Source of the DNA: an uncultured Clostridia bacterium
Lineage (GTDB): Bacteria; Bacillota; Clostridia; UBA1381
Direction: 5' to 3'
Assembly: GCA_934489015.1 (NCBI GenBank)
Contig: CAKSSN010000007.1
Coordinates: 57,141-121,140, forward strand
Length of the DNA: 64,000 nucleotides
The notes under the pieces are model-generated. The model ran no database searches and was not told where the DNA came from. It saw only the letters and a program-made list of their open reading frames with translations. The position numbers and the translations under genes are program-made. Shown here in pieces: positions 12,901 to 19,921 of the stretch (the first letter of the stretch is position 1; every line of letters starts with the position of its first letter).

Positions 12901-14278
12901 CGGAATAAAAATTAAAGCCGTAAATCCGTCCGGAACAGAGGCTACGGAGCTTACCGCAGTCGGAGTTGACGGCAGCGGAAACGAGCTTGGAATTGACATT
13001 TCAAAGGATCAGCTTGTATGGACACTGCTTTCCGATCCGTCACAGGCGGCACTCACCGTTGCCGACGGCAATAAATCGGCAGTTGTTATGAGAAATACGG
13101 CAAATCCGTTCAGCGTTATGGCAAGGCTTAACGTAACGGGCGGAGAGAGTTATTCGGATATTTACGATTCCGGAATTGTCGGCGCTCAGAGTCAATCCGA
13201 GCAAAGCGGTCAGTCATCCGGAAGCGGCAGCGGCGGCGGTGGCGGAGGAGCTTCGGTTAAGCCGTCAGAGGCTTATCCGAAAGAGGTTCTTGAGCTTATT
13301 GAAAAGGTCAGAAGCGAAATGTCCGATAAGGCTGAGGTTAAAGCGTATAAGATGTATTCCGGTATAGATTCCGTTTCAAAGCAGGGCGGAAACACTGCGT
13401 TTGTTGCCGGAGGAGATATATCGGGTGAAAACTATATTGTACTCGGAACGGACGAAAGCACCGACCGCTATACCGATGGCTTGCCAAGCGGCGGAGCGTT
13501 CCGCTCGGATATTGTAAGAGCGGAATCGATTAAGCCGATTGACAAAATGCTTCTCGATCTTGAGGTTAAAAACGTTGAGAATGAAGAAAATCTCGGAATT
13601 TATCGTTATTCGTATAAGACGGGAAAATGGATTTATATCGGCGGAAGCCTTGACAGTGCAAGAGCAATGCTTTCCGAATACGTAAGCTCAGGCGGACTGT
13701 ATGCCGCAATAGAAAACCCGAACAGACCGGGCTTTGAGGATATTGATGGAAACTGGGCGAAGCTTTATATTAACAGTCTTGCGTATGCAGAGCTTGTAAA
13801 CGGCTATGAAGAGGGCGGTCATAAATATTTCATGCCGCAGAGTGAAATTACAAGAGGAGAGTTTGTAAAAATTCTTACTGCTGCATCGGGCGATTCTCTT
13901 GAAGATAATGATGTAAGTATGTTTGAGGATGCAGACCAAATTGCCGAATGGGCAGCGCCGTATGCGGCAGCGGCTTATAAGGCAGGCTGGCTTAAGGGCA
14001 GCGTGACTGATACGGGAATAAGAGCAAATCTTTCCGACAGAATAACACGTCAGGACGCTATGACACTTGTATACAGAGTGTTCTTTGAAGGTGAAAAATC
14101 TTCCGGAACTCTTGCGTTTTCCGACAGCTCGGTAGTATCCGAATACGCGTTTGACGCCGTAAGCTATCTTACGGAAAACGGCATTGTATCCGGATATGAG
14201 GACGGAAGCCTGAAGCCGCAAAGCTTCCTGCTTCGTGAGCAGATTTCCAAAATTCTTTGGATCAGTATTTTAAAATAA
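6968..14278 (+). CDS. Giant S-layer-anchored secreted protein with SLH domains
   Basis: Codes for 2436 residues. The start at 6968 has a GAAAGGAG ribosome site five bases upstream and begins a classical signal peptide (MKKILSFILAAALFAGVLP, cleavage near SFA-DSS); an upstream in-frame ATG at 6896 lacks this. Residues about 24-815 are beta-rich and unrecognised. Residues about 820-985 are a Pro/Ser/Thr/Ala linker built of PTSAPT-like units. Residues about 985-1480 are a second beta-rich region, followed by FN3/Ig-like modules to about 2070. A Ser/Gly linker precedes three SLH modules (about 2250-2436, with FEDIDGNWAKLYINSL, ITRGEF and ITRQDA signatures). SLH domains bind pyruvylated secondary wall polymer, so this is probably an S-layer-associated protein. 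It follows the preceding giant gene by 52 bp and is closed by a strong terminator. Confidence 0.85.
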   Translation: MKKILSFILAAALFAGVLPTSFADSSDISIDNDYIKAYVKQDGSAFGINTVKGVPAKRYDDNQPLLYDGDDKFATSYTTVRIIKNPGAANEEAADYVYGSSQGVIVSAPQVQQIDGENRAVVSQWAVDGVTVTQKIIINSNTASAAGGYADVEYSYYNANPAPVGVGIRILFDTKIASNDGGSFFVNGSSNAISRETEFEGDSVPEWFSVSDSVTYSTTSAYGLLKNSSMRRYPDKVQAAHWYNLANTLWDYSVNTGLNFDDYYNEYRCPDSAVSIMFNPELVASGESLSIDTMYGVGELSGTETSTDGCVLTVTQKEALYPNDDKSGYKNDGEITLYLTIDNSDRDSRQIVDGKVRLSFQDKIVDDENNMTQEPAVWVASEREEDEVISVGTINRGAIKRNIPIKLKARPVYEKDESNGDPDAPDIVYAPTSGYNLRTSIDTRKITMSLTGNGNPIPTVGSKVVTLPSLGDGEVDLAFTEINPKKIYYEGYSYFAIQATGRNFGIMTDKTNWTAYLTDIVSGDIINIDSFNCSVDTENKQLGLLVDMERRLGKFKLTIEFKNSVEYLGKMEFDKKSDYIETTSDEKYKNRGYSVAVIARTSENTDYEMALFTTETGKSLLGSKSPEEQYAEYKEKIEEKKGEMLLEARGVFKVLYKEGKDGLGEKGFVISTDPQRNNPDIIGFESVAGSDNVKLNRILYYNTSIPMTIKADFTSDGKPSAMRIEGDGDLSIINASTIWKNRFMIKLPMGSYFTYDIDDEAVASRAEAPKLQLLGGGWLLQNLGGFIFSLNYGVLGCQDGRYTIDFSGSVSFPLGMSKSEDEAQPSASASPSDQPSDSPSTAPTPQPSDSPSTAPTARPTARPSSAPTSASGSGTSTGTPPPQTVWKAGTKPTSTPIMTSSPTRVTAAPTTAPTAAPSAAPTTRPTTAPTSAPTTAPTSAPTTAPTTRPTTAPTSQPSASPSSAPTTRPTTAPSAAPTSAPLPSQAAAAARSKAKELFSEGNSSTKSLGRFGDGGSLGISIDSVLFGEHEDRKDEEKIITGFVGVAATVNLQLPKSVFPAGGNQNNDPALSNGAAASNPTDPSQTIVSASNSNATTAAGQNQNASAARAKNKGKLNSFSLGATFNTYEFNAGVDLGFGVGPISTAFRMSLAEMDNGKIMLDSIYLEIKGFTVPIVPGVSSLSGLGGGITDLASSINYNGDARPPVTVNVMAAFDIVTVMVMQCDMSVSGNGLSFSVTGAPKGFDQIKFVAKGEFDWTTGFTARLSGTVDMFSGVVKGNVSLALTTNPQFYLIGKISGSLNIPGLGTLAGVSLAITNKFISGGVRVFIFSGGFVYYYDSNNFRLLSGSEVDEIADIDFDSEELTKKTTNPNAPSQMSFLEAFEVPGENGAVTLMGIGAGASVLETSVDRSVTSSFAGAAGSGGASGFDTNITRSQITGNDIVLRVYYSGDTAPQLSVTRPDGSDYPLVEYDYEKTQEENNALGANMLFKERENAKNGQTEKYAYISLYNPSLTEGKWSVKSTNGAQISDYTVLSVPTVTPKLSVDSASISGNILSASWTADDSANVTVSLVPSDENGKPVIESFTDENGNLIENEHPGYILHSAVGSANADIDINIPSGRYIVRLDSIVNNTMFTSAYTSEPLMYTNPNTLSEPVFEAVAGGDGRINIKSTVPENATGVQFNVYKRTENGSAELLGGIGGYVGDFDGKGEIETYFKGQNTVLGSDGETRYTSAIVPGETYFVEAYAVNMNEGSGYYSSERVRSTDITVPVPIPPQVKVDVVSYDAKSKTDDKSIPYLQITNPNFLISYEITNFGDAPNDEVTVRFDVDEKRYGDVLTNRAGESACGYAAFSLTDGDHFVDVIFTNKAGDVTVVTKKLSLDSIPADIKIEYPQNGSLYDPSVGIPIRLTTDDNAKISVYLDDVPVVSEKTVGGRDRVFEETIPVILPLYSHEVKIVAADKNGNTTTHIATVVNKNASKIGGIKIKAVNPSGTEATELTAVGVDGSGNELGIDISKDQLVWTLLSDPSQAALTVADGNKSAVVMRNTANPFSVMARLNVTGGESYSDIYDSGIVGAQSQSEQSGQSSGSGSGGGGGGASVKPSEAYPKEVLELIEKVRSEMSDKAEVKAYKMYSGIDSVSKQGGNTAFVAGGDISGENYIVLGTDESTDRYTDGLPSGGAFRSDIVRAESIKPIDKMLLDLEVKNVENEENLGIYRYSYKTGKWIYIGGSLDSARAMLSEYVSSGGLYAAIENPNRPGFEDIDGNWAKLYINSLAYAELVNGYEEGGHKYFMPQSEITRGEFVKILTAASGDSLEDNDVSMFEDADQIAEWAAPYAAAAYKAGWLKGSVTDTGIRANLSDRITRQDAMTLVYRVFFEGEKSSGTLAFSDSSVVSEYAFDAVSYLTENGIVSGYEDGSLKPQSFLLREQISKILWISILK

Positions 14279-14296
14279 TTTAAAATCGTATAAAAT

Positions 14297-14343
14297 GTGC
14301 CTTTCGGGAATTTTTAAAAATTCCGAGAGGCACAAATTTTTTT
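14297..14343 (+). terminator. Rho-independent terminator
   Basis: A long stem (GTGCCTTTCGGGAATTT pairing with AAATTCCGAGAGGCAC, with minor wobble) ends at 14333 and is followed by a run of seven T. It closes the giant SLH gene just before the BlaI-type promoter. Confidence 0.85.
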
Positions 14344-14364
14344 GAAAAAATTTTTAAAAAGCTA

Positions 14365-14416
14365 TTGACAAACTACTACTTTTGTAGTATAATCTAAGTG
14401 TACTACAAAAGTAGTA
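14365..14416 (+). promoter_or_regulatory. Consensus promoter with two BlaI-type operators
   Basis: TTGACA (14365-14370) and TATAAT (14388-14393) are both perfect and 17 bp apart. A palindrome TACTACTTTTGTAGTA (14374-14389) fills the spacer and its exact reverse complement TACTACAAAAGTAGTA (14401-14416) covers the expected transcription start; centres are 27 bp apart. BlaI/MecI/CopY repressors bind paired TACNNNNNGTA-like dyads of this kind, and a BlaI-family gene starts 87 bp downstream, so autoregulation of the operon is likely. Confidence 0.85.
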
Positions 14417-14503
14417 GTTTAGATGTATACATTTAGCTTATGAAATTCGGCGCTAAAAAAATATGCAACTTGTTTTTTGCGCGGCGCTTTAAAGGAGGAT
14501 CAT

Positions 14504-14890
14504 ATGAAAAAAAGAATATCCGATACGGAGCTTGAGGTAATGCGCGCTGTATGGGCTATCGGTGGGGAAGCTTCAACAACGAATATAAAGCAGTACCTTG
14601 AAGCAGACAGAGCATGGACAAACGGAGCTCTTCAAACCATACTTGCAAGGCTTGTGGATAAAGGGTTTCTCACCGCAAGAACAGAGGGGAGAAATAAGCT
14701 TTTCAAGCCTCTTATAAGCGAAAAAAGCTATATTGCAGAGGTTAGCGGCAGCCTTGTTTCAAGGCTCACGAGAAGCACCGTTACTCAGATAGTTGCGGCA
14801 ATGTATGAAAACAAGGCAATAGCCGAAAGCGATCTCGATGAGCTTGAAAGCTTTATTGAGAAAAAGCGTATGGAAAGGAAAAAGTTATGA
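14504..14890 (+). CDS. BlaI/MecI-family transcriptional repressor
   Basis: A 128-residue winged-helix protein (MKKRISDTELEVMRAVW at the start, then a recognition helix around NGALQTILARLVDKGFL) of the usual length for BlaI/MecI/CopY repressors. In this family the dimer blocks a promoter until a partner M56 membrane protease triggers its cleavage or release. The ATG at 14504 has AAAGGAGG five bases upstream and is preferred over the in-frame 14477 start. Its TGA overlaps the ATG of the M56 gene (ATGA), indicating translational coupling. The two perfect dyads at 14374-14416 are the presumed operators. The target is probably its own operon, which ends in an SLH protein rather than a beta-lactamase. 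Confidence 0.9.
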   Translation: MKKRISDTELEVMRAVWAIGGEASTTNIKQYLEADRAWTNGALQTILARLVDKGFLTARTEGRNKLFKPLISEKSYIAEVSGSLVSRLTRSTVTQIVAAMYENKAIAESDLDELESFIEKKRMERKKL

Positions 14891-16359
14891 TCGGTTTTTT
14901 TACGGATGTGATAAAAATTACGCTGCCGGTTTCGGTTTTAATTTTGTTTTTTATGCTTTTTGCTTCGCTTTCCAAGCACGCCCTTACGGTCAAGTGGCGC
15001 TATTATATATGGCTTTTGGTGTGCATAAGGCTTATTCTTCCTTTTCCGCTCAGAGTGGCTTCTCCCGTGAATATAACGGTCGGTCAAGGCACTGTAGCGG
15101 TAATGCGGCAGCAGAGCAGCGTATTTTACATATGGCTTATCGGAGCCGCATTATTTTTAGCGCAGCGCGCAGCGGCATTTATTATTTTCAGCCGCAGCAT
15201 AAAAAAGCATGAGGTAAAGGTGAGCGAAAAAATACAAGCCGCCTTTGAAAAGCTTTCATATCGCAGGGCAAGGGTCATTGCATCAAAATATTCACCCGTG
15301 CCGCTTACGTTCGGCATATTTTGCCGCACAATTGTTTTGCCCGATAAATCCTACACCGATCGGGAGCTTGAGATGATTTTAAGCCATGAAATAATGCATT
15401 GCCGAAATCATGACTGCGTATATAAGCTTATTATATCGCTTGCAAGGGCTGTTCACTGGTTTAATCCCTTTGTGCATATAATGTCGCATTTTGCGGCAGG
15501 CGATATTGAGCTGAACTGCGACTATGACGTGACATACGGCAAAGATATTGACTGGCGCAGCGATTATTGCAAGACGATTGTAAGCGGAGCGCGCCAAAGC
15601 ATAGGGCGCGGAAGCTTTTGTTCAAATCAGTTTTTCTCGTCGGGCAGGCTTTTAAGAAAAAGAATTTTTGAGGTGCTTGATTTAAAGAAAAAGCGGCGCG
15701 GCATAATTGCGTTTGCTTTGTCGTTTGTAACGGTCGTTTTGTGCGGCGGCGCAGTTGAGTATACCGCGAATAAAGCATACAGTGAGGATAATGCGCTGTC
15801 AAGAGCGGTAAATGCGGTTGCCGAGCAAAAGGCTTTGCCGACCGAAATGCCGCCGATGACCGATAACCGCGAATATGCGGCTGCAAATCAGGCGACAAAA
15901 AAACCGGAATATGAAAAGAAGCAGCAGACAAAAAGCAGTGAAGTTAAAGAAATCGGCAGCGCTTTGGCGAAAGAAGAAACGGCTGAAGCCGTACCGGTCG
16001 CTTCAGAAAATAATGAAGCATATGCCGAAAGCAAAAGTACACTTAATGCACAAAGCGTTTCGGCAGAAGATAACGCAGAGAATATAAAAGTAAGCTTTAA
16101 TGAAGAAAGCAAGGAAACGTTTTCGCGAACCTACAGCGGAAAGGACGGAACAGCTCTTTATGCTTCGGTGACGGACGGAGAGGGCGAGATACGCATAATA
16201 AACACAAAAACGGGAGAGGTTGCCGCAAGCGGCACAGGTACTGTCAGCGCATCTTACAGTGGAGAAGAGGAGTATTCCGTTCAGATTTTACAGAAGGACA
16301 ATTCAAAAGGCGCTGAGGTTTATGTTTTCGGAGCTGAAAAGAGAGTGGACAACAATTAA
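14887..16359 (+). CDS. BlaR1-like M56 membrane metalloprotease with atypical C-terminus
   Basis: A 490-residue protein with N-terminal membrane helices (about 8-30, 37-58, 80-100) and the M56 zinc motif HEIMH at residues 167-171, then a fourth hydrophobic segment near 280-300. M56/BlaR1 proteins signal across the membrane by activating this cytoplasmic protease, which inactivates the BlaI repressor. Unlike BlaR1 there is no penicillin-binding sensor domain. The roughly 190 residues after the last helix are a charged, low-complexity Glu/Lys/Ala region followed by a small beta-rich end. The signal sensed is therefore not predictable; envelope or S-layer stress is inference. The start overlaps the repressor stop by 4 bp, and the SLH gene follows 20 bp downstream. 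Confidence 0.87.
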   Translation: MIGFFTDVIKITLPVSVLILFFMLFASLSKHALTVKWRYYIWLLVCIRLILPFPLRVASPVNITVGQGTVAVMRQQSSVFYIWLIGAALFLAQRAAAFIIFSRSIKKHEVKVSEKIQAAFEKLSYRRARVIASKYSPVPLTFGIFCRTIVLPDKSYTDRELEMILSHEIMHCRNHDCVYKLIISLARAVHWFNPFVHIMSHFAAGDIELNCDYDVTYGKDIDWRSDYCKTIVSGARQSIGRGSFCSNQFFSSGRLLRKRIFEVLDLKKKRRGIIAFALSFVTVVLCGGAVEYTANKAYSEDNALSRAVNAVAEQKALPTEMPPMTDNREYAAANQATKKPEYEKKQQTKSSEVKEIGSALAKEETAEAVPVASENNEAYAESKSTLNAQSVSAEDNAENIKVSFNEESKETFSRTYSGKDGTALYASVTDGEGEIRIINTKTGEVAASGTGTVSASYSGEEEYSVQILQKDNSKGAEVYVFGAEKRVDNN

Positions 16360-16379
16360 TTTTGAAAGGGGAATTTTAT

Positions 16380-17744
16380 ATGAAGAAAATACTTAAAACG
16401 GTTCTGTTACTTCTTATCGTGCAGACAGTTGTATACGCAAGCGGAATACAGGACAAAAACACAGTCGATTTATCCGAAAAAATTAAGAATATGTTTATAT
16501 CAAAGAGTGATGAGCAGAGTGAATTTTATGCCGCTTATGCAATAAATGACGGAGCATACCTCGAAAATGCAAAATCCTTTTCCGAATTGCTGCGCAGTGA
16601 CACGGACATTTATTATGTGTATTTTTCAAAGGACGGAAAAGAAAAAAACGCCGTTGAAATTCAGGGCATATCGAAAAAAGACGGAAAATGCGTTTTTGAC
16701 AATATTTACGGTGACAACGAAGACGGAAAAGCGGCTATGGAATACGACGGTACGGGCGCGGCACTGAAATTTGTATCCGAAACAAGCCTTGAGGATATAA
16801 ACGCAAAAAAGGCTTTTCCGCTGTTTATAATGACGGAGGACAATTATATTTTAAAAAGCGCCGTATGGGTAACGTATAACGATAATACGGAAGCCTTAAT
16901 CAGCGATATAAGCTATGATAGCGGCAATGCCATATACAAAGCAGTTATGCTTGATACTTATCTGGAGCAAAATGCTCCGAAAATACCGGAATGTGTTGAC
17001 TTTGCAGCGTTTTCCGACTGCGATGATAAAAGTGTGACAACGCTTAAAAGACTCGGAATTATAGACGGCTATGACGGCAAATTTAACCCCGACAGCACAC
17101 TTACAAGGGCTGAGTCGGCAAAGCTTATAGCGCGTATGATGATGTACGGCGAGACGGAAGTTCCTGATGGGCTTCCTGTGTTTTCCGATACGGCAAATCA
17201 CTGGGCGCGCACCGACATTGGTATACTTGCGCAGCTTAACGTTGTAAACGGCTTCCCGGACGGCACATTTGCTCCGGACAGCGCAGTTACAAAAATACAG
17301 TTTGCAAAGCTTCTTTTGAATCTTCTCGGAAACGAAAAAAGAGCCGCAGCCTTCGGCGGATATCCGGACGGCTATGCAAGGCTTGCCGCAGATGAGGGAA
17401 TATGCTCCGGTGCGGATGACTCCGGCGTAACAAGGCTTGACGCGGCAAAAATGATTTACAATGCGCTCTCTTGCAGCGTATATGTTGTGACCGGGTATGA
17501 TTTCGGCTCCGATAATGCCGTTTCGCAGACTCTTAAAAAATCCGATAAAACGGCGCTTGAATATATTTGCAGGTGCGACAAGGTAAAAGGCGTTTTAAAG
17601 GTTTCGGCGGACGGGAAAACGGGATCAATAGGCAGCCGTGATTTTTATCTCGGGTATACCGATGCAAAAAGCTATGCAGACAGAGAATATACTCATTATA
17701 TAACCTCAACGCCGGATGGGGATATATGGCTTATGGCACAATAA
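16380..17744 (+). CDS. Secreted SLH-domain protein in the BlaI/M56 operon
   Basis: Codes for 454 residues, starting at the ATG at 16380 behind GAAAGGGG and opening with a signal peptide (MKKILKTVLLLLIVQTVVYA). Residues about 25-200 are an unrecognised beta-rich region. Residues about 205-320 hold two clear SLH modules (FSDCDDKSVTTLKRLGIIDG..LTRAESAKLIARMM and FSDTANHWARTDIGILAQL..VTKIQFAKLLLNLL), and a degenerate third follows. The C-terminal 80 residues are not recognised. As third gene of the repressor-protease operon it is the likely regulated output, which suggests an S-layer or cell-wall homeostasis circuit rather than beta-lactam resistance; that role is inferred from context only. Confidence 0.82.
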   Translation: MKKILKTVLLLLIVQTVVYASGIQDKNTVDLSEKIKNMFISKSDEQSEFYAAYAINDGAYLENAKSFSELLRSDTDIYYVYFSKDGKEKNAVEIQGISKKDGKCVFDNIYGDNEDGKAAMEYDGTGAALKFVSETSLEDINAKKAFPLFIMTEDNYILKSAVWVTYNDNTEALISDISYDSGNAIYKAVMLDTYLEQNAPKIPECVDFAAFSDCDDKSVTTLKRLGIIDGYDGKFNPDSTLTRAESAKLIARMMMYGETEVPDGLPVFSDTANHWARTDIGILAQLNVVNGFPDGTFAPDSAVTKIQFAKLLLNLLGNEKRAAAFGGYPDGYARLAADEGICSGADDSGVTRLDAAKMIYNALSCSVYVVTGYDFGSDNAVSQTLKKSDKTALEYICRCDKVKGVLKVSADGKTGSIGSRDFYLGYTDAKSYADREYTHYITSTPDGDIWLMAQ

Positions 17745-17877
17745 GCGCAAAATTAAAAAAGCGGCGTAAAATGCGTCGGCGGATTGGCTTTACCTATTAA
17801 ATAAAGCGAAAGACAGACAAGGGGAACGTAAAAAAGCTCCGAAAAGCCGTTTTCTATTCCCTTGTAACGAGTAAAGG

Positions 17878-17920
17878 CTGCCGCCAAGAGTCAATCGGCT
17901 TTTGGCGGCAGTCCCTTTTT
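17878..17920 (+). terminator. Palindromic terminator, family copy 1
   Basis: CTGCCGCCAA (17878-17887) pairs with TTGGCGGCAG (17902-17911), followed by CCC and a T run. The preceding bases TATTCCCTTGTAACGAGTAA and the loop AGTCAATCGG closely match the copy at 29490-29557, so this is one of an intergenic repeat family. It closes the 16380 gene. Confidence 0.8.
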
Positions 17921-18125
17921 ACTTAATATATTTGTGAAAAATGTACCTCTTGAGAGCGTATAATTATTATATTTTCACCAAAGCTATAAAAAAAGCCGAA
18001 AAACACTTGACAAATGTGATGAAAATAAGTATAATTAAAAAGGTGTCTAATAAGTTTTTGTAATTTGTTGGATTGAAAATAATTGTTATCGTTTTCAGTA
18101 ACAAAAATATTGGGAGGTGTTATGC
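17921..18125 (+). promoter_or_regulatory. rpmH promoter and leader
   Basis: TTGACA (18007-18012) and TATAAT (18030-18035) are perfect consensus with a 17-bp spacer, followed by an 85-base leader ending in GGGAGGTG before the rpmH ATG. The part before 18007 shows no gene. I saw no cluster of DnaA boxes and no dnaA next to this rpmH. Confidence 0.8.
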
Positions 18126-18260
18126 ATGAAAAGAACATTCCAGCCTAAAAAGCGACAGAGAGCAAAGGAACACGGCTTCAGAAAGAGAATGAGTACTTCT
18201 TCCGGAAGAAAGATTTTAGCAAGCAGAAGGTTAAAGGGCAGAAAAAAGCTGTCTGCATAA
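18126..18260 (+). CDS. rpmH: 50S ribosomal protein L34
   Basis: A 44-residue, strongly basic protein beginning MKRTFQPKKRQRAKEHGF and ending RRLKGRKKLSA, the unmistakable L34 pattern and length. It is a late-assembling protein of the large ribosomal subunit. The start is the ATG at 18126; the ATG four bases earlier is out of frame and soon stops. It leads the conserved rpmH-rnpA-yidD-yidC-jag cluster and has its own strong promoter. Confidence 0.98.
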   Translation: MKRTFQPKKRQRAKEHGFRKRMSTSSGRKILASRRLKGRKKLSA

Positions 18261-18295
18261 TCGGTTGCTAAGCATAAATGTTCAGGCAAGGAGAG

Positions 18296-18312
18296 AAGGG
18301 ACAAAGTCCCTT
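18296..18312 (+). terminator. Weak hairpin between rpmH and rnpA
   Basis: AAGGGAC pairs with GTCCCTT around AAA, then GACTTTTTGCCTTTTT. The stem is short, so it may act as an attenuator that lowers rnpA expression relative to rpmH. Confidence 0.5.
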
Positions 18313-18343
18313 GACTTTTTGCCTTTTTGTATTATTTGAAATT

Positions 18344-18706
18344 ATGAAAAAAGAAAAAAGACTGAAGCTTAACAAGGATTTCAGAAGACTGTATGCACGA
18401 GGCAAAAGCGGAGTTTCCGGCTGCGTTGTTGTGTATGCGCTCAAAAACAAAAGGAAAACAATCCGCGTGGGTCTGACCGTCAGCAAGGGCGTGGGCAATG
18501 CCGTTAAAAGAAACAGGGCAAAGCGGATTATGCGCGTTGCGTTTGACGCGCTTGAGGGAAACATTGCAAACGGATATGATATAATAATCGTTGCAAGGAA
18601 CAGAATTGAGGGCAAAAAAAGCGGACAGGTTACGCGCGACTTAAAAGCGGCGCTTATTAAAACGCAGCTTTATGTGTGCTCGGACGACTGCCGCGACAGC
18701 GAATAA
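18344..18706 (+). CDS. rnpA: Ribonuclease P protein component
   Basis: A 120-residue basic protein (MKKEKRLKLNKDFRRLYARG...) with the RNR signature KRNRAKRIMRVAF near residues 60-75, which contacts the catalytic RNA of RNase P in tRNA 5' processing. The ATG at 18344 gives the normal family N-terminus; the longer in-frame ATG at 18278 would add a non-conserved tail. The ribosome site is weak. yidD starts 5 bp after its stop. Confidence 0.96.
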   Translation: MKKEKRLKLNKDFRRLYARGKSGVSGCVVVYALKNKRKTIRVGLTVSKGVGNAVKRNRAKRIMRVAFDALEGNIANGYDIIIVARNRIEGKKSGQVTRDLKAALIKTQLYVCSDDCRDSE

Positions 18707-18710
18707 AAAA

Positions 18711-18926
18711 ATGAAAAAATTATTACTTTATTTAATTTTATTTTACAGACACCATATTTCCCCGTATAAACAAGGAGGGGCTTGCTGCAGATTTATTCCG
18801 ACCTGCTCGGAATATGCATATATCGCCGTAGAGCGATACGGAATTATTAAAGGAGGGTTTCTCGCCGTAAAGCGGCTTTTAAGATGTCAGCCGTTTTGCA
18901 AGGGCGGATATGACCCGGTTCCGTAA
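18711..18926 (+). CDS. yidD: Membrane protein insertion efficiency factor YidD
   Basis: A 71-residue protein with the family hallmark CRFIPTCSEYA and a second cysteine pair in RCQPFCKGGYDPVP. YidD is a small amphipathic membrane-associated protein thought to assist YidC-dependent insertion. The start at 18711 begins MKKLLLYLILFYRHHISPYK, the normal family start. It lies between rnpA and yidC as in most bacteria. Confidence 0.95.
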   Translation: MKKLLLYLILFYRHHISPYKQGGACCRFIPTCSEYAYIAVERYGIIKGGFLAVKRLLRCQPFCKGGYDPVP

Positions 18927-18964
18927 TAAAAGGTGCAGCACTATAAACAGAGAGGATTAACGCT

Positions 18965-19921
18965 ATGTTTCATTATTTAATTACAAGACCTCTTGGGTAT
19001 ATTATCGATTTAATATATAAGGGTGTTCAGAATTACGGTCTTGCTATTATCCTGTTCACCGTTATTATTAAGGTAATACTGCTTCCGCTTAATATTAAAT
19101 CGCAGAAAGCAATGCGTAAGCAGCAGAAAATTCAGCCTATCATGGCAGAGCTTCAAAAGAAGTATGCAAATGACAAGGACAAGCTTCAAAGAGAAATGAT
19201 GAAAATTTACAAGGAAAACAACGTCAGCATGATGGGCGGCTGTCTTCCTATGCTGATACAGATGCCTATACTTGTCGGACTGTATCAGGTTATTCAAAGA
19301 CCTATAACATATCTTGCCGGAGTTACGGAATGGACGCAGGAAAATCTTAATATTGTAGGCGCAATAAGAGATAAAATGGTTGAGAGCTTTCCGGAGCTCG
19401 TGGGCAATCTTGCAAGCACAGATCTTGCCATGCTCGTTAAAACGGGACAAATTCAGATTTCAAAATGGTGCTCAATTCTCGGTGAGCATCTCGAATGGGC
19501 GTTTAATTTTAACTTTCTCGGACTTGATCTTTCAAATACGCCTATGACTGCGGTAAACAGAATACTCGCGCTTAATTTCAGCGATATGGGAATTGTTCTT
19601 CTCATACTTATTCCTATTCTCGCAGTTTTGTCAACATTGCTCAGCACAAAAATAACACAGGTTCAGTCAGGCACAAAGCCGTCGGGCGATGCAAAGGATT
19701 CCTCCGCTCAGATGGCAAACACAATGAACGTAATGATGCCGCTTATGACAGGATTTTTTACATTAACTCTTCCGTCGGGAATGGGTGTATACTGGATTAT
19801 AAGCAGTCTTGTGCAGGTTGTTCAGCAGCTTGCGTTAAATTATTATTTTGATAAGAAAGGGGACGACGTAGATGTCAAGCTACCCAGCAAAAACAATAGA
19901 AAAAAAGGGAAAAACCGTTGA
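18965..19921 (+). CDS. yidC: Membrane protein insertase YidC/Oxa1
   Basis: A 318-residue protein with the YidC/Oxa1 core: a first helix (YGLAIILFTVIIKVILLPLN), a basic cytoplasmic hairpin (about 45-85, KAMRKQQKIQPIMAELQKKY), then helices around MGGCLPMLIQMPILVGLYQ and near the C-terminus (GVYWIISSLVQVVQQL), and a Lys-rich tail. It inserts membrane proteins with or without SecYEG. There is no obvious lipoprotein signal, unlike Bacillus SpoIIIJ. Its last 50 bp overlap the start of jag in another frame, implying coupling. Confidence 0.95.
   Translation: MFHYLITRPLGYIIDLIYKGVQNYGLAIILFTVIIKVILLPLNIKSQKAMRKQQKIQPIMAELQKKYANDKDKLQREMMKIYKENNVSMMGGCLPMLIQMPILVGLYQVIQRPITYLAGVTEWTQENLNIVGAIRDKMVESFPELVGNLASTDLAMLVKTGQIQISKWCSILGEHLEWAFNFNFLGLDLSNTPMTAVNRILALNFSDMGIVLLILIPILAVLSTLLSTKITQVQSGTKPSGDAKDSSAQMANTMNVMMPLMTGFFTLTLPSGMGVYWIISSLVQVVQQLALNYYFDKKGDDVDVKLPSKNNRKKGKNR

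Noticed and set aside
17745..18125. Chromosome origin next to rpmH
   Set aside because: No dnaA or dnaN, and no cluster of TTATCCACA-type boxes was seen.
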